From Acidobacteriota bacterium (GTDB taxonomy: Bacteria; Acidobacteriota; Terriglobia; Acidiferrales; UBA7541), in NCBI GenBank assembly GCA_003224525.1, contig QHZB01000204.1, forward strand, positions 1 through 50,382: DNA of 50,382 nucleotides, in the 5' to 3' direction. The position numbers and the translations under genes are program-made. This document shows positions 17,076-24,612 of the stretch, in pieces (position 1 is the stretch's first letter; the number at the start of each line of letters is the position of its first letter). The notes below the pieces were generated by a model. The model was not told where the DNA came from. It was given only the letters and a program-made list of their open reading frames with translations, and did no database searches.

Positions 17076-17972
17076 ATGAATTCCAAGCAAGTGGTTCTCA
17101 TCACCGGCTCCAGCACCGGCTTCGGCAGACTCTTCGCCGAAGCCCTGGCTCGTAAAGGGCACACCGTTTTCGCGACGATGCGTGACCCCGGAGGCCGCAA
17201 TGCCAAGAATGCCTCCGAAATCCGTACGCTTGCGGAAAAGGATTCACTGCCGATTTACGTCCTTGAGATGGATGTGACCGACGATGCCTCGGTCGAGCGG
17301 GCTGTGGATGCCGCCGTCGCCAAAGCCGGCCGCATCGACGTCGCCATCAACAACGCCGGCTACGTCGTCTCCGGGCTGGCGGAAGCGGTCACCCCCGAAC
17401 AAGCGCAGCGTCTGATGGACACGAATTTTCTCGGGCCCGTTCGCGTAAATCGCGCCGTGCTTCCGCACATGCGCCGCCAACGGAGCGGTGTGCTCATCCA
17501 CATCAGCAGCGCCGCCGGCCGCATCATTGCTCCCTCCATGGGTTTCTATTGCGCCAGTAAATTTGCACTCGAGGCGTTAGCTGAGGCGTACAGCTACGAA
17601 CTTGCGGGGCAAGGAATCGAATCCGTGATTGTCGAGCCCGGCCAATATGAGACTCCTGTGTTCGGTAATGTAGTGACGGGCGCCGACGAGGCTCGCACCG
17701 ATACGTATGGCGCCGTCAAAGAGATCCCTGCCAAGGTCCAGGCGGCACTTTCCTCGTCGGCCGGAAATGCTCAGGAAGTCGCGAACGCCGTTCTGCGGAT
17801 TATCGAGACTCCTGCGGGAGAGAGGCAGTTGAGGTATTTCGTCAGCCCCCAGAACTTCGGTGTCGACGAGATCAATGCCCTTTCAAAACAAGTACAAGCC
17901 AAAATACTGGCAGCCTTCGGCCTCGCTGCCGACACCAAATTCCTCAAAGGCAAAGCGGTCGGCACCGTCTAG
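17076..17972 (+). CDS. Short-chain dehydrogenase/reductase (SDR)
   Basis: The 298-residue SDR has the cofactor motif TGSSTGFG (10-17), the NNAG motif (INNAGYVVSG) and the catalytic serine region LIHISSAAGRI followed by YCASK. The ending is longer than the classical 250-residue SDR, as in the subgroup with C-terminal KFLKGK-type tails. AAGGAG lies 7 bases before ATG 17076. The gene stands alone between gene debris and a minus-strand ABC operon, so its substrate cannot be guessed from context. Family call is firm. Confidence 0.88.
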   Translation: MNSKQVVLITGSSTGFGRLFAEALARKGHTVFATMRDPGGRNAKNASEIRTLAEKDSLPIYVLEMDVTDDASVERAVDAAVAKAGRIDVAINNAGYVVSGLAEAVTPEQAQRLMDTNFLGPVRVNRAVLPHMRRQRSGVLIHISSAAGRIIAPSMGFYCASKFALEALAEAYSYELAGQGIESVIVEPGQYETPVFGNVVTGADEARTDTYGAVKEIPAKVQAALSSSAGNAQEVANAVLRIIETPAGERQLRYFVSPQNFGVDEINALSKQVQAKILAAFGLAADTKFLKGKAVGTV

Positions 17973-18310
17973 GCTAGCTCTCCCTTGCAGGAACCTCTTT
18001 TTGAAGGATCCGTGAACAAACGGTTTGCGTTCGAATGGCGCAGCACAATCACACTGAACTGACCACTTCTGCTGGTTGCCGGAGTAAGTCGCCAGGAGGA
18101 ACGCTAAGAAAGCTGACGCCGAGCTACTTGGCCGGGCTCGGATTGAGAATTTCTATCTTCCAGAGCGTCCCCTCTCGACATAGGAGCAATCTCCCAGGCC
18201 ATGACCTCCGTGCCGTCTCACAGAACTGTCAGCCAGTTTCAAGCGAGTACGGCCCAGCACATTTGGCGAGTGGTTGAGTCGAGTCGAGACCTTCACCAGC
18301 CAACTTGATG
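17973..18310. other. Intergenic, no gene seen
   Basis: About 340 bases between the SDR and the convergent ABC permease. Only a short, unsupported open frame occurs (18035-18277, no family likeness and no ribosome site). I found no stem followed by a T-run that could be named a terminator. Confidence 0.5.
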
Positions 18311-19810
18311 CTAAGGTGAGAAGGGCGCTAAGCGCACTTCAAAATCTCCGAGCCGAAGGTTGTCGATCTCAAAAGTCCGCCGAATGTGCGCGAGGGGTTC
18401 CAGGGTGTCAACCATTCCTTCTGCTAGCGGCACATGGGCAGCTGAGAATGTAAAGTCTTGGCTAACCGGGCTGATGCCGGGATCGGCCGGAAACGGGGAA
18501 TAGGAAATTGATCGAGGTTGGGTGGAGGATGAGACTTGGCCCCCTTCCTTCGGCGATTGTATGAAACGATATGACACCAGCGCCGGCGGAAATCGAAACG
18601 CAGAACTGCAAATCAGGAAATAGCTTTGCCGGTTCGCTCCTCCACTTGCTGAACACACGCCGACGCTTAGAACGGGAACAGAACGGTCTCCGAATGGAAC
18701 CTGCGCAGTTCTCCGGTTGCCAAATAGAGTCAGATACAAAGACCCACGAACTTTCAGAGGTTCATCCTTGACCTTCCTGTAGAAGGCACCATCTACGGTA
18801 GCTTGCAAAGAAAACTTTTGCCCCATGTCGCTTCCATACCTCAGTGGAAGTTGGTCCGAGTGCCATGTCATCCCATCTGGCGCCTGCAGTTGTACGGAGA
18901 ATCCTTCCGGTTTAGCAAGCATGCCGGGAGGGAGTGCTGTAACGTTGAGAGGAAGCTCGATGCGAACGCGGTCACTTACTTCCATAACCGCGCGAGTTAA
19001 CCACCTATTGGCGGAATCGAAATCCACATGAACCACGGACTGCTCTACGCGTTGCTTGGAAAGCCAGGATTGAATCCTGAAAGCTGTTGACCACGGAATC
19101 AGCGTCATTCCCAGAATCACTAGAATTCCTGCGGCGACGGCCACAGAGCGACCGGCGGCAGTTCTCCGCCTTGAGTATTGCCAGACAAGGATTAGCGACG
19201 AGGCGATGGCTATCACCAGAAACGCATAGTATGACTTGACCCACTGGGAGGCACCCCAGTAGCCACCGAGAACAACCTCTGGCGCAACGATGGCGATACC
19301 TAGCGCGATTACGCACGGCGTCAGGACTGCAAATATCAACTGGACGAATCCAGTGGTCAGCCCAGATAGCGTAGCGATCGGCAGGACAAAAACAACCGCA
19401 AGCAGGATTTGACTCCAGAGCAGACCTGCCAGTTCTTTCCCGAGCGGTAATCCGTAGGCCCGGACTATCATTCCATCTGCTACCAACATCGGAAGATTTA
19501 TAAAGGCAAGGATGAAGAGTGTTTTCGCTGCGAGCAAGCTCTTCCAGGAGTACGGTCGTGTGGTCCAGTACTGGCTATCCCCTGGAAGGGCCTCGTCATG
19601 AATCACTCGCGCGATGAGCGTCCACCAAGTTAGCGGCAACAGGATCATCACCAAAGTCCAAGCCGCGATTCGATTTGTTGCTGGGTCCATTAGCCATAAG
19701 GCGCGGCGTGACCCAGTAAACGTGAATGCTGCAACCACACAAATCACCATTGTGATCTCGAACCAAAGGTGACGAACGTCTTTCTTGAAAATATGCAGGG
19801 CTTGTCGCAT
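18311..19810 (-). CDS. ABC-2-type membrane subunit with large extracytoplasmic domain
   Basis: The 499-residue protein begins MRQALHIFKKDVRHLWFE and has about six membrane helices in the first 250 residues (e.g. TMVICVVAAFTF, LVMILLPLTWWTLIARV, LLAVVFVLPIATLSGL, FAVLTPCVIALGIAIVAPEV, YYAFLVIAIASSLILV, VAVAAGILVILGMTLIP). The rest, about 230 residues, is soluble and probably outside the membrane. It follows the split ATPase gene by 5 bases and is the likely permease of the same transporter, under a YtrA-type GntR regulator. YtrA-controlled ABC systems in other bacteria respond to cell-wall or antibiotic stress; whether this one does is inference. Confidence 0.75.
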   Translation of the reverse strand: MRQALHIFKKDVRHLWFEITMVICVVAAFTFTGSRRALWLMDPATNRIAAWTLVMILLPLTWWTLIARVIHDEALPGDSQYWTTRPYSWKSLLAAKTLFILAFINLPMLVADGMIVRAYGLPLGKELAGLLWSQILLAVVFVLPIATLSGLTTGFVQLIFAVLTPCVIALGIAIVAPEVVLGGYWGASQWVKSYYAFLVIAIASSLILVWQYSRRRTAAGRSVAVAAGILVILGMTLIPWSTAFRIQSWLSKQRVEQSVVHVDFDSANRWLTRAVMEVSDRVRIELPLNVTALPPGMLAKPEGFSVQLQAPDGMTWHSDQLPLRYGSDMGQKFSLQATVDGAFYRKVKDEPLKVRGSLYLTLFGNRRTAQVPFGDRSVPVLSVGVCSASGGANRQSYFLICSSAFRFPPALVSYRFIQSPKEGGQVSSSTQPRSISYSPFPADPGISPVSQDFTFSAAHVPLAEGMVDTLEPLAHIRRTFEIDNLRLGDFEVRLAPFSP

Positions 19811-19815
19811 TTTTT

Positions 19816-20424
19816 CTATGCCGCCTTTCGACCAACCTTGGCCAAAGTTACGAAAATCGCGCGGAGCGGCATGGGATTCACAGAAATTCGATGGGTGTTT
19901 CCGAATAAGCGGTGAACCTCGGTCATCGTTCGTTCCTGATCAAACTGCGTATCGACGAAACGGACTACGGCCGCGGACTGTTCTGTATTCAGCCACGCTG
20001 GCGGCCACGATATCGGTAAGTGCAGGGGATTCGCGAGCGTGATTTCGATTTCTCGAAAACGGTCCACCAAAGACGTCATCTCCTCGGAGAACTGCAGACG
20101 CCCACGGTCCAGGTAACCTATGTGACTGGCGAAACTCTCGACTTCAGAGAGATCGTGAGATGAGATTAGGATCGTGGCCCCATCTGCGCACTCCAACACG
20201 CCCTCAATCAACTCATCGCGGACGAGCGCATCAAGCCCTGTAAACGGTTCGTCGAGGACGATTAACCGCGGCCTATAGGCAAGCGAAGACGCTAGAGCGG
20301 CCTTCATTCTCATTCCGTGGGACAAATTCCTGATCTTGCGATCACGCGGAAGTTCGAACTGTCGCAATAACTCCTGAGCGCGCTCTGCGTCCCACTGTGG
20401 ATAGAATGGTTTTAGGTAATTCAT
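19816..20424 (-). CDS. ABC transporter ATPase, C-terminal fragment after in-frame stop
   Basis: This fragment starts MNYLKPFYPQWDAERAQELL and carries the signature LSHGMRMKAAL, Walker B LIVLDEPFTGLDAL, and the H-loop ILISSHDLSEVE, followed by a 70-residue C-terminal part. It lacks Walker A. It is in the same frame as the fragment at 20431-20715; only TAA TAC TTC separates the two, and the join would read MTV-x-YFMNYLKPFYPQWD, a normal ABC ATPase sequence. ATG 20424 could allow reinitiation after the stop, but no ribosome site precedes it. Probably a nonsense-mutated gene. Confidence 0.75.
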   Translation of the reverse strand: MNYLKPFYPQWDAERAQELLRQFELPRDRKIRNLSHGMRMKAALASSLAYRPRLIVLDEPFTGLDALVRDELIEGVLECADGATILISSHDLSEVESFASHIGYLDRGRLQFSEEMTSLVDRFREIEITLANPLHLPISWPPAWLNTEQSAAVVRFVDTQFDQERTMTEVHRLFGNTHRISVNPMPLRAIFVTLAKVGRKAA

Positions 20425-20430
20425 GAAGTA

Positions 20431-20715
20431 TTAGACTGTCATCCACTCGGGCATTTGCTGGTTCTCCGACACATAGCCGATTTGCGTAAAATCTTCTGGG
20501 GAGAGTCTTCGGCAGTCGCGACCAAATACTTCAGCCATCCCCTCGGTTGGCTGGAGAACGTTCATAAGAATTTTGATGGTCGTGGTCTTGCCCGCTCCAT
20601 TCGGGCCGACCAACCCGTACATGCTCTGTTCGGGCACGCTCATGTTCAGATGGTCGAGCACGAGTGTCTTGCCGAATCGCTTCGAGAGATCGATCGTTCG
20701 TAATATGTCGGTCAT
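20431..20715 (-). CDS. ABC transporter ATPase, N-terminal fragment ending at in-frame TAA
   Basis: From ATG 20715 (overlapping the TGA of the GntR gene as ATGA) the frame encodes 94 residues: a typical start MTDILRTIDLSKRFG, Walker A GPNGAGKT (37-44) and the Q-loop region VSENQQMPEWMTV, where TAA 20431-20433 stops it. The sequence after the stop continues the same protein in the same frame (19816-20424). On its own this fragment binds nucleotide at best. Second gene of the gntR-ATPase-permease operon. Confidence 0.75.
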   Translation of the reverse strand: MTDILRTIDLSKRFGKTLVLDHLNMSVPEQSMYGLVGPNGAGKTTTIKILMNVLQPTEGMAEVFGRDCRRLSPEDFTQIGYVSENQQMPEWMTV

Positions 20716-21101
20716 TTCTTGCTCCCGTCTAGGCGCTTCCAATGCTGAGCCGCCGCCGATGTCACATCCTCGAAAGTCAGACCCAACCTCTTGGCCTCCA
20801 CTATGAGTTGCTCAAATTCTTTTTGGAGCAGCTTGCTACGTTCAGCGGCGCTCGAGCCCGTGCGTTTCGTCACCACTGTGCCAACGCCCAAATGCACCTC
20901 GAGTATTCCTTCCGTTACCAGCTGCGTCACCACCCTATGAGCTGTATTGGGATTGATTTTAAAAGTTTTGCTCAATTCTCGTACGGAGGGAAACGGGTCG
21001 CCGACACGCAGCTGGCCTGAGACCACGGCCTTCTTAGCGGCATACACGACCTGCTCGTAAAGAGAGGTGCCTGGCGCAAATGATACACGGAACGGGATCA
21101 C
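20712..21101 (-). CDS. GntR-family transcriptional regulator, YtrA type
   Basis: A 129-residue protein: winged helix at residues about 12-75 (SLYEQVVYAAKKAVVSGQLR, then VRELSKTFKINPNTAHRVVT, the recognition helix) and a short C-terminal helical tail (SKLLQKEFEQLIVEAKRLGL), the YtrA layout, without a ligand domain. It starts at GTG 21101; conservation starts a few residues later, so the start is credible. YtrA regulators repress the ABC operons they lead, as here (gntR, ATPase, permease, overlapping or 5 bases apart). A palindrome on its own promoter suggests autoregulation. Confidence 0.88.
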   Translation of the reverse strand: MIPFRVSFAPGTSLYEQVVYAAKKAVVSGQLRVGDPFPSVRELSKTFKINPNTAHRVVTQLVTEGILEVHLGVGTVVTKRTGSSAAERSKLLQKEFEQLIVEAKRLGLTFEDVTSAAAQHWKRLDGSKK

Positions 21102-21105
21102 TTGT

Positions 21106-21136
21106 GTGTTATAACACTTAGTACAGCATTGCTCAA
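21106..21136 (-). promoter_or_regulatory. Promoter and palindromic operator of the GntR/ABC operon (probably leaderless)
   Basis: On the minus strand there is a -35 TTGAGC (21131-21136), a 17-base spacer and a -10 TATAAC (21108-21113). The -10 lies inside a perfect 12-base palindrome GTGTTATAACAC (21106-21117), a fitting operator for the YtrA-type repressor. Only six bases separate the -10 from the GTG start at 21101, so transcription should begin at or next to the start codon, giving a leaderless messenger; no ribosome site could fit. Confidence 0.6.
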
Positions 21137-21238
21137 GCTATCCTCAGGCCCCTTTGCTGGTTCGGAACAGTTGTAGAGCAACCTGCGGTTGATGGCAAAC
21201 GCTTTGACAGGGCTAGGCGGTGCGCTTACACTGACGGC

Positions 21239-21478
21239 ATGGAAATAAATCTTTCGGCAGAGTTGCAAGCTAAGCTTGATCGTCTTGCCGCGCAACAAGG
21301 ACGCGACAGGGAATCGTTAGTGCATGAAGCAGTCGAGCGCTTGGTGGGTTACGACGAATGGTTCATCCGCCAAGTCGAAAAAGGTTTGGCGCAAGTCGAT
21401 CGCGGTGAAGTGCTGGAACAGGAAGAGGTCGCCGCACGCATGGAACGTCTGATTACCGAAAAACAGCGTCGGGCCTGA
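21239..21478 (+). CDS. ParD/CopG-like antitoxin
   Basis: The 79-residue protein starts MEINLSAELQAKLDRLAAQQ, a ribbon-helix-helix beginning (strand then two helices: GRDRESLVHEAVERLV), and continues as an acidic helix (WFIRQVEKGLAQVDRGEVLE) typical of the toxin-binding tail of ParD-type antitoxins. Its stop overlaps the start of the ParE-like toxin (TGATG), the standard arrangement. The antitoxin would bind its own promoter and block the toxin. Confidence 0.85.
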   Translation: MEINLSAELQAKLDRLAAQQGRDRESLVHEAVERLVGYDEWFIRQVEKGLAQVDRGEVLEQEEVAARMERLITEKQRRA

Positions 21479-21756
21479 TGCAAGTTCGCTGGACCTCGGC
21501 AGCGGCAGAGGACTTAGAAAGCATCGCGAATTATCTCTTCGAGAAAACACCCGAAAGCGCTGCGCGCTTGATACGCGAAATCTACAACGTCCCATCCACA
21601 CTGAAGAGCTCCCCAAAGCGTGGCCGTGTGGGCAAGAAGGAGGGGACGCGTGAATTGGTCATGCCCTCTCTGCCGTACGTCATCGTCTACCAGGTCATGG
21701 GCGATACCGTGTATATCGTGCGCATCCTTCACAGTTCGCAGGACTGGCCGCGATGA
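21478..21756 (+). CDS. ParE/RelE-superfamily toxin
   Basis: The 92-residue protein has the ParE pattern: MQVRWTSAAAEDLESIANYL, the helix pair to about residue 40, TLKSSPKRGRVGKKEGTREL, then LPYVIVYQVMGDTVYIVRIL and ending HSSQDWPR. ParE toxins poison gyrase and RelE toxins cut mRNA; which activity applies is not decided by sequence, but the HSSQDWP ending is typical of the ParE branch. Overlaps the antitoxin gene by one base. Confidence 0.87.
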   Translation: MQVRWTSAAAEDLESIANYLFEKTPESAARLIREIYNVPSTLKSSPKRGRVGKKEGTRELVMPSLPYVIVYQVMGDTVYIVRILHSSQDWPR

Positions 21757-21957
21757 ATGGCAGCTTTGGCAAACCTAACGGCCCCGACGGCCTCGCTGGT
21801 GAACCCATTCCAATACACCGCCCGCGAATCTGACACAGAAACCGGCCTATACTACTACCGCGCCAGATACTACGACCCGGGCACCGGCAGAGTCCTCAAC
21901 GAAGACCCGGCTCGCTTTGCCGGCGGAAAGAACGACTATCTATACGTTTCGACTTCG
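21757..21957 (+). pseudogene. RHS-repeat core fragment
   Basis: Right after the toxin stop the plus strand reads NPFQYTARESDTETGLYYYR, ARYYDPGTGRVLNEDPARFA and GGKNDYLYV, the highly conserved RHS/YD-repeat core domain that normally precedes a variable toxin tip. The thousand-residue repeat region upstream is missing, replaced by the toxin-antitoxin pair, and the sequence after YLYV is not recognisable as a toxin. A truncated relic. Confidence 0.72.
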
Positions 21958-22073
21958 GGCAGAAGACGTTGGGACCAATTTATTTCGTTGGGACCTTGGG
22001 ACCAAACACCCCGGTTTTATCGCCGAAATCAGTGGACTAAGCGGCGTAAGGACAATAGAATCATCTTGAGTTA

Positions 22074-22147
22074 TGGAGCGGGCGATGGGAATCGAACCCA
22101 CGTCCGAAGCTTGGGAAGCTCCCGTTCTGCCACTGAACTACGCCCGC
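22074..22147 (-). tRNA. tRNA-Gly(CCC)
   Basis: The 74 bases on the minus strand fold as a full cloverleaf: acceptor GCGGGCG/CGCCCGC, D-arm, anticodon stem GGAGC/GCTTC with loop TTCCCAA (anticodon CCC), T-arm with TTCGATT loop, discriminator T and an encoded CCA end. Discriminator U is normal for bacterial tRNA-Gly. A degenerate copy of the 5' half and leader lies at 42414-42474. Confidence 0.93.
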
Positions 22148-22159
22148 TCGTTGTTTCTG

Positions 22160-22188
22160 ATTGTACTTGTGAATTGTCTGTGGGTCCA
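22160..22188 (-). promoter_or_regulatory. Promoter of tRNA-Gly
   Basis: Minus strand: -10 TACAAT (22160-22165) and -35 TGGACC (22183-22188) with a 17-base spacer; the -10 lies 12 bases upstream of the tRNA 5' end. The same -10 is retained in the degenerate copy at 42469-42474. Confidence 0.5.
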
Positions 22189-22516
22189 GCGTTCGATTGA
22201 TTCTTGTAGCAATCCAACTCACAGGAGCCAATTGTAACGATTCGCAGCAGGCTCTCGCGCTCGTTGATGCCATTCCACCAGTGCAGGGAGTACTCGGGCG
22301 TCCGCGCCATCGGCCTGATTGCGTATTGGGCTGCGAGTGCACCGCGATTGCTGCGGGTGGCGGGCTATCACAAGAACTACCGCTCCGATGGTTAACATAG
22401 ATTTCATGACTCATCTCCGAAATTTGAAACTGGCTCACGGAAGGTTGACAGCGCCTTTTTGCTTTGCTGCGCCGCCGGCTCAATTTCATTTGCGGTTGGG
22501 TGCAGCCAAAGACGAA

Positions 22517-22666
22517 CATCCGCTGCGGTTGGCTAAGGCCATTACGCTGGTCGCCCAACTCGGAGGGTACCTGGCCAGGGGCTGCGATCCTCCTCCAGGA
22601 ACAAAATGTCTTTGGAAGGGAATGATCCGGTTATCGGGCATGGCGGAAGGGTATCGCTTGGCCGAA
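22517..22666 (+). mobile_element. IS4-family (Tn5-type) transposase C-terminal remnant
   Basis: The plus frame (open from an ATG at 22388) reads HPLRLAKAITLVAQLGGYLA and RGCDPPPGTKCLWKGMIRLS then GMAEGYRLAE. This is the C-terminal helical tail of Tn5-like IS4-family transposases (LGG(F/Y)L.RK.D..PG...LWRG..RL). The catalytic region is gone. The frame runs on directly into an enoyl-CoA hydratase tail (22724-22804), a fusion of two remnants. Confidence 0.65.
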
Positions 22667-22723
22667 ACCAGGGGGGGCCAGCCCGTGACAAATGGCCAGA
22701 AGGATTTGTGGGGCAAGGGCAGG

Positions 22724-22804
22724 GCGAGCCTGCAGTCCGACGACTTTAGAGAAGGTGTGGCACACTTTATCGAAAAGCGGGCTCCGGTCTTCACCGGGAA
22801 ATAG
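22724..22804 (+). pseudogene. C-terminal remnant of an enoyl-CoA hydratase
   Basis: The end of the same open frame reads [18 protein letters not shown] then APVFTGK and a stop. This is the standard last helix and tail of crotonase-family hydratases (S.DF.EGV..F.EKR.P.F.G). About 230 residues that should precede it are replaced by an IS4-type transposase tail. It lies 8 bases before the acyl-CoA dehydrogenase at 22813, on the same strand, so it was probably once the first gene of that operon. Confidence 0.68.
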
Positions 22805-22812
22805 AGAGAGTA

Positions 22813-24027
22813 ATGGACTTTGAACTCAGCACAAAGACGAAGGAACTGCAACAGCGATTGCGAATCTTCATGGATGCCCACGTGTATCCAAACGAACGCC
22901 GATTCCACGAGGAACTGGAGCGGGAACGCTGGAAACCGACATGGATTGTCGAGGACTTGAAATCGAAGGCGCACAGCGAAGGGTTATGGAATTTGTTTTT
23001 GCCCGGAGACGAAAACGGCGCCGGACTAACGAATCTGGAATACGCGCCATTGTGCGAAATCATGGGCCGCCGTCACATGGCTCCCGAGGTGTTCAATTGT
23101 TCGGCACCAGACACGGGGAATATGGAGGTGCTGGCGCGTTATGGCACGGGAGAGCAGAAGGAACTATGGCTAAAGCCGCTGCTTGCTGGAGAAATTCGAT
23201 CGTGCTTCTCCATGACCGAGCCGGACGTAGCCTCCTCGGACGCCACCAATATTGGTGCGACGATCCTGCGCGAAGGCGATGAATATGTGATTCATGGACG
23301 GAAGTGGTGGTCCTCGGGAGCGGGCGATCCTCGGTGCAAGATCGCGATTTTTATGGGCAAGACCGATCCTTCAGCCCCAGCGCACAAACAGCAGTCGATG
23401 ATCCTGGTGCCACTAGATACTCGCGGAGTCAAGATCGTGCGCATGCTAACGGTATTCGGCTACGACCATGCGCCGCACGGCCATGCAGAAATTCACTTTG
23501 AAAATGTGCGCGTTCCGGCAGCGAACATGCTCCTCGGCGAAGGACGCGGATTTGAGATTGCCCAGGGACGCCTGGGGCCTGGACGGATTCATCACTGCAT
23601 GCGATGTATCGGCCTAGCGGAGCGGGCGCTCGAAATCATGTGTAAGCGGGTGCAAACGAGGGTGGCTTTCGGAAAATCGCTGGCTGAACAGGGAACGATT
23701 CGCGCGGACATTGCCGCGTCTCGTATGGAGATCGAACAGGCGCGGCTGCTGACACTTAAAGCCGCATATATGATGGACACCATGGGGAATAAGGCGGCGC
23801 GCGCTGAAATTGCGATGATCAAAGTGGTGGCGCCTAACGTGGCTCTGCGCGTACTGGATCGGGCGATTCAGGCACACGGAGCCGCCGGAGTTTCCCAGGA
23901 TACGTTTCTGGCTGCCTCCTGGGCCATGTCTCGGGCGCTACGATTGGCCGATGGGCCAGATGAAGTACACGTGGAATCGATTGCGAAGTGGGAGCTGGCT
24001 AAAGGCAAGAAACCGGCGGGGCCGTAG
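22813..24027 (+). CDS. Acyl-CoA dehydrogenase, ACAD10/ACAD11 type
   Basis: The 404-residue FAD enzyme introduces the 2,3-double bond in acyl-CoAs. Motifs: [17 protein letters not shown] (FAD contact), [32 protein letters not shown], and near the end [16 protein letters not shown] plus [11 protein letters not shown]. The last motif and the WWSSGAG-type loop are typical of the dehydrogenase domain of animal ACAD10/ACAD11 and their bacterial homologues, rather than of the short-chain ACADs at 29938-32240. In ACAD10/11 this domain is fused to an APH-like kinase; here the kinase is a separate gene at 24613-25680. A GAGAGAG ribosome site precedes ATG 22813. Confidence 0.9.
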   Translation: MDFELSTKTKELQQRLRIFMDAHVYPNERRFHEELERERWKPTWIVEDLKSKAHSEGLWNLFLPGDENGAGLTNLEYAPLCEIMGRRHMAPEVFNCSAPDTGNMEVLARYGTGEQKELWLKPLLAGEIRSCFSMTEPDVASSDATNIGATILREGDEYVIHGRKWWSSGAGDPRCKIAIFMGKTDPSAPAHKQQSMILVPLDTRGVKIVRMLTVFGYDHAPHGHAEIHFENVRVPAANMLLGEGRGFEIAQGRLGPGRIHHCMRCIGLAERALEIMCKRVQTRVAFGKSLAEQGTIRADIAASRMEIEQARLLTLKAAYMMDTMGNKAARAEIAMIKVVAPNVALRVLDRAIQAHGAAGVSQDTFLAASWAMSRALRLADGPDEVHVESIAKWELAKGKKPAGP

Positions 24028-24090
24028 GTTTCACAATATTGATTAAACAGATGTGCGACGGAGTCACAAGACTCGCCCTGGGGGAAGTTG

Positions 24091-24555
24091 ATGCTGCCAT
24101 TGGCTGTTAGAGACCCGCAATCGCTGAAAGAATTGGTGAGCAGAGAAATTGGGGTAACGGAATGGTTCCGCGTTACGCAAGAGCGCATCGAACAGTTCGC
24201 GGAAGCCACGGAAGACCGGCAATGGATTCACCTAGATCAGGCGCGGACAAGCACAGAATCACCTTACGGCACGACAATCGCTCACGGGTTTCTAACGCTG
24301 TCTTTGATCAGCTACCTTGTGAAAGAGTTGATTCAGATCCAAAGTGGTGTGCGACTAGCGGTGAATTACGGGTTGAATCGTGTGCGCTTCCCTGCTGCCG
24401 TGCGGGCCGATTCCAGGATTCGCGCACGCGTGTCGGTGCTGACTTTGAAAGAACTTCCTGATTCCGTTGAAGCAACTTATGCGGTAACGATCGAAAGCGA
24501 AAAGTCCGAAAAGCCTGCTTGCGTTGCGGAGTGGATCGTTCGCTACTACTTGTGA
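24091..24555 (+). CDS. MaoC-family dehydratase (hydratase)
   Basis: This is a hotdog-fold protein of about 154 residues. The hydratase-2 motif is seen as ATEDRQWIHLDQARTSTESP then YGTTIAHGFLTLSLISYLV (Asp/His pair within DRQWIHLD and the AHGFLTLSL helix). The chain opens MLPLAVRDPQSLKELVSREI and ends at IVRYYL. It adds water to trans-2-enoyl-CoA, giving the (R)-3-hydroxyacyl-CoA in known members. ATG 24091 is preferred to the TTG at 24088; GGGGGAAG lies just upstream. Follows the ACAD gene by 63 bases on the same strand. Confidence 0.87.
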   Translation: MLPLAVRDPQSLKELVSREIGVTEWFRVTQERIEQFAEATEDRQWIHLDQARTSTESPYGTTIAHGFLTLSLISYLVKELIQIQSGVRLAVNYGLNRVRFPAAVRADSRIRARVSVLTLKELPDSVEATYAVTIESEKSEKPACVAEWIVRYYL

Positions 24556-24612
24556 TCCATTTGAAATTGCCTGCAGCTGGGGCGAGCTCGCATCTGAATT
24601 GAGAAATACGCG

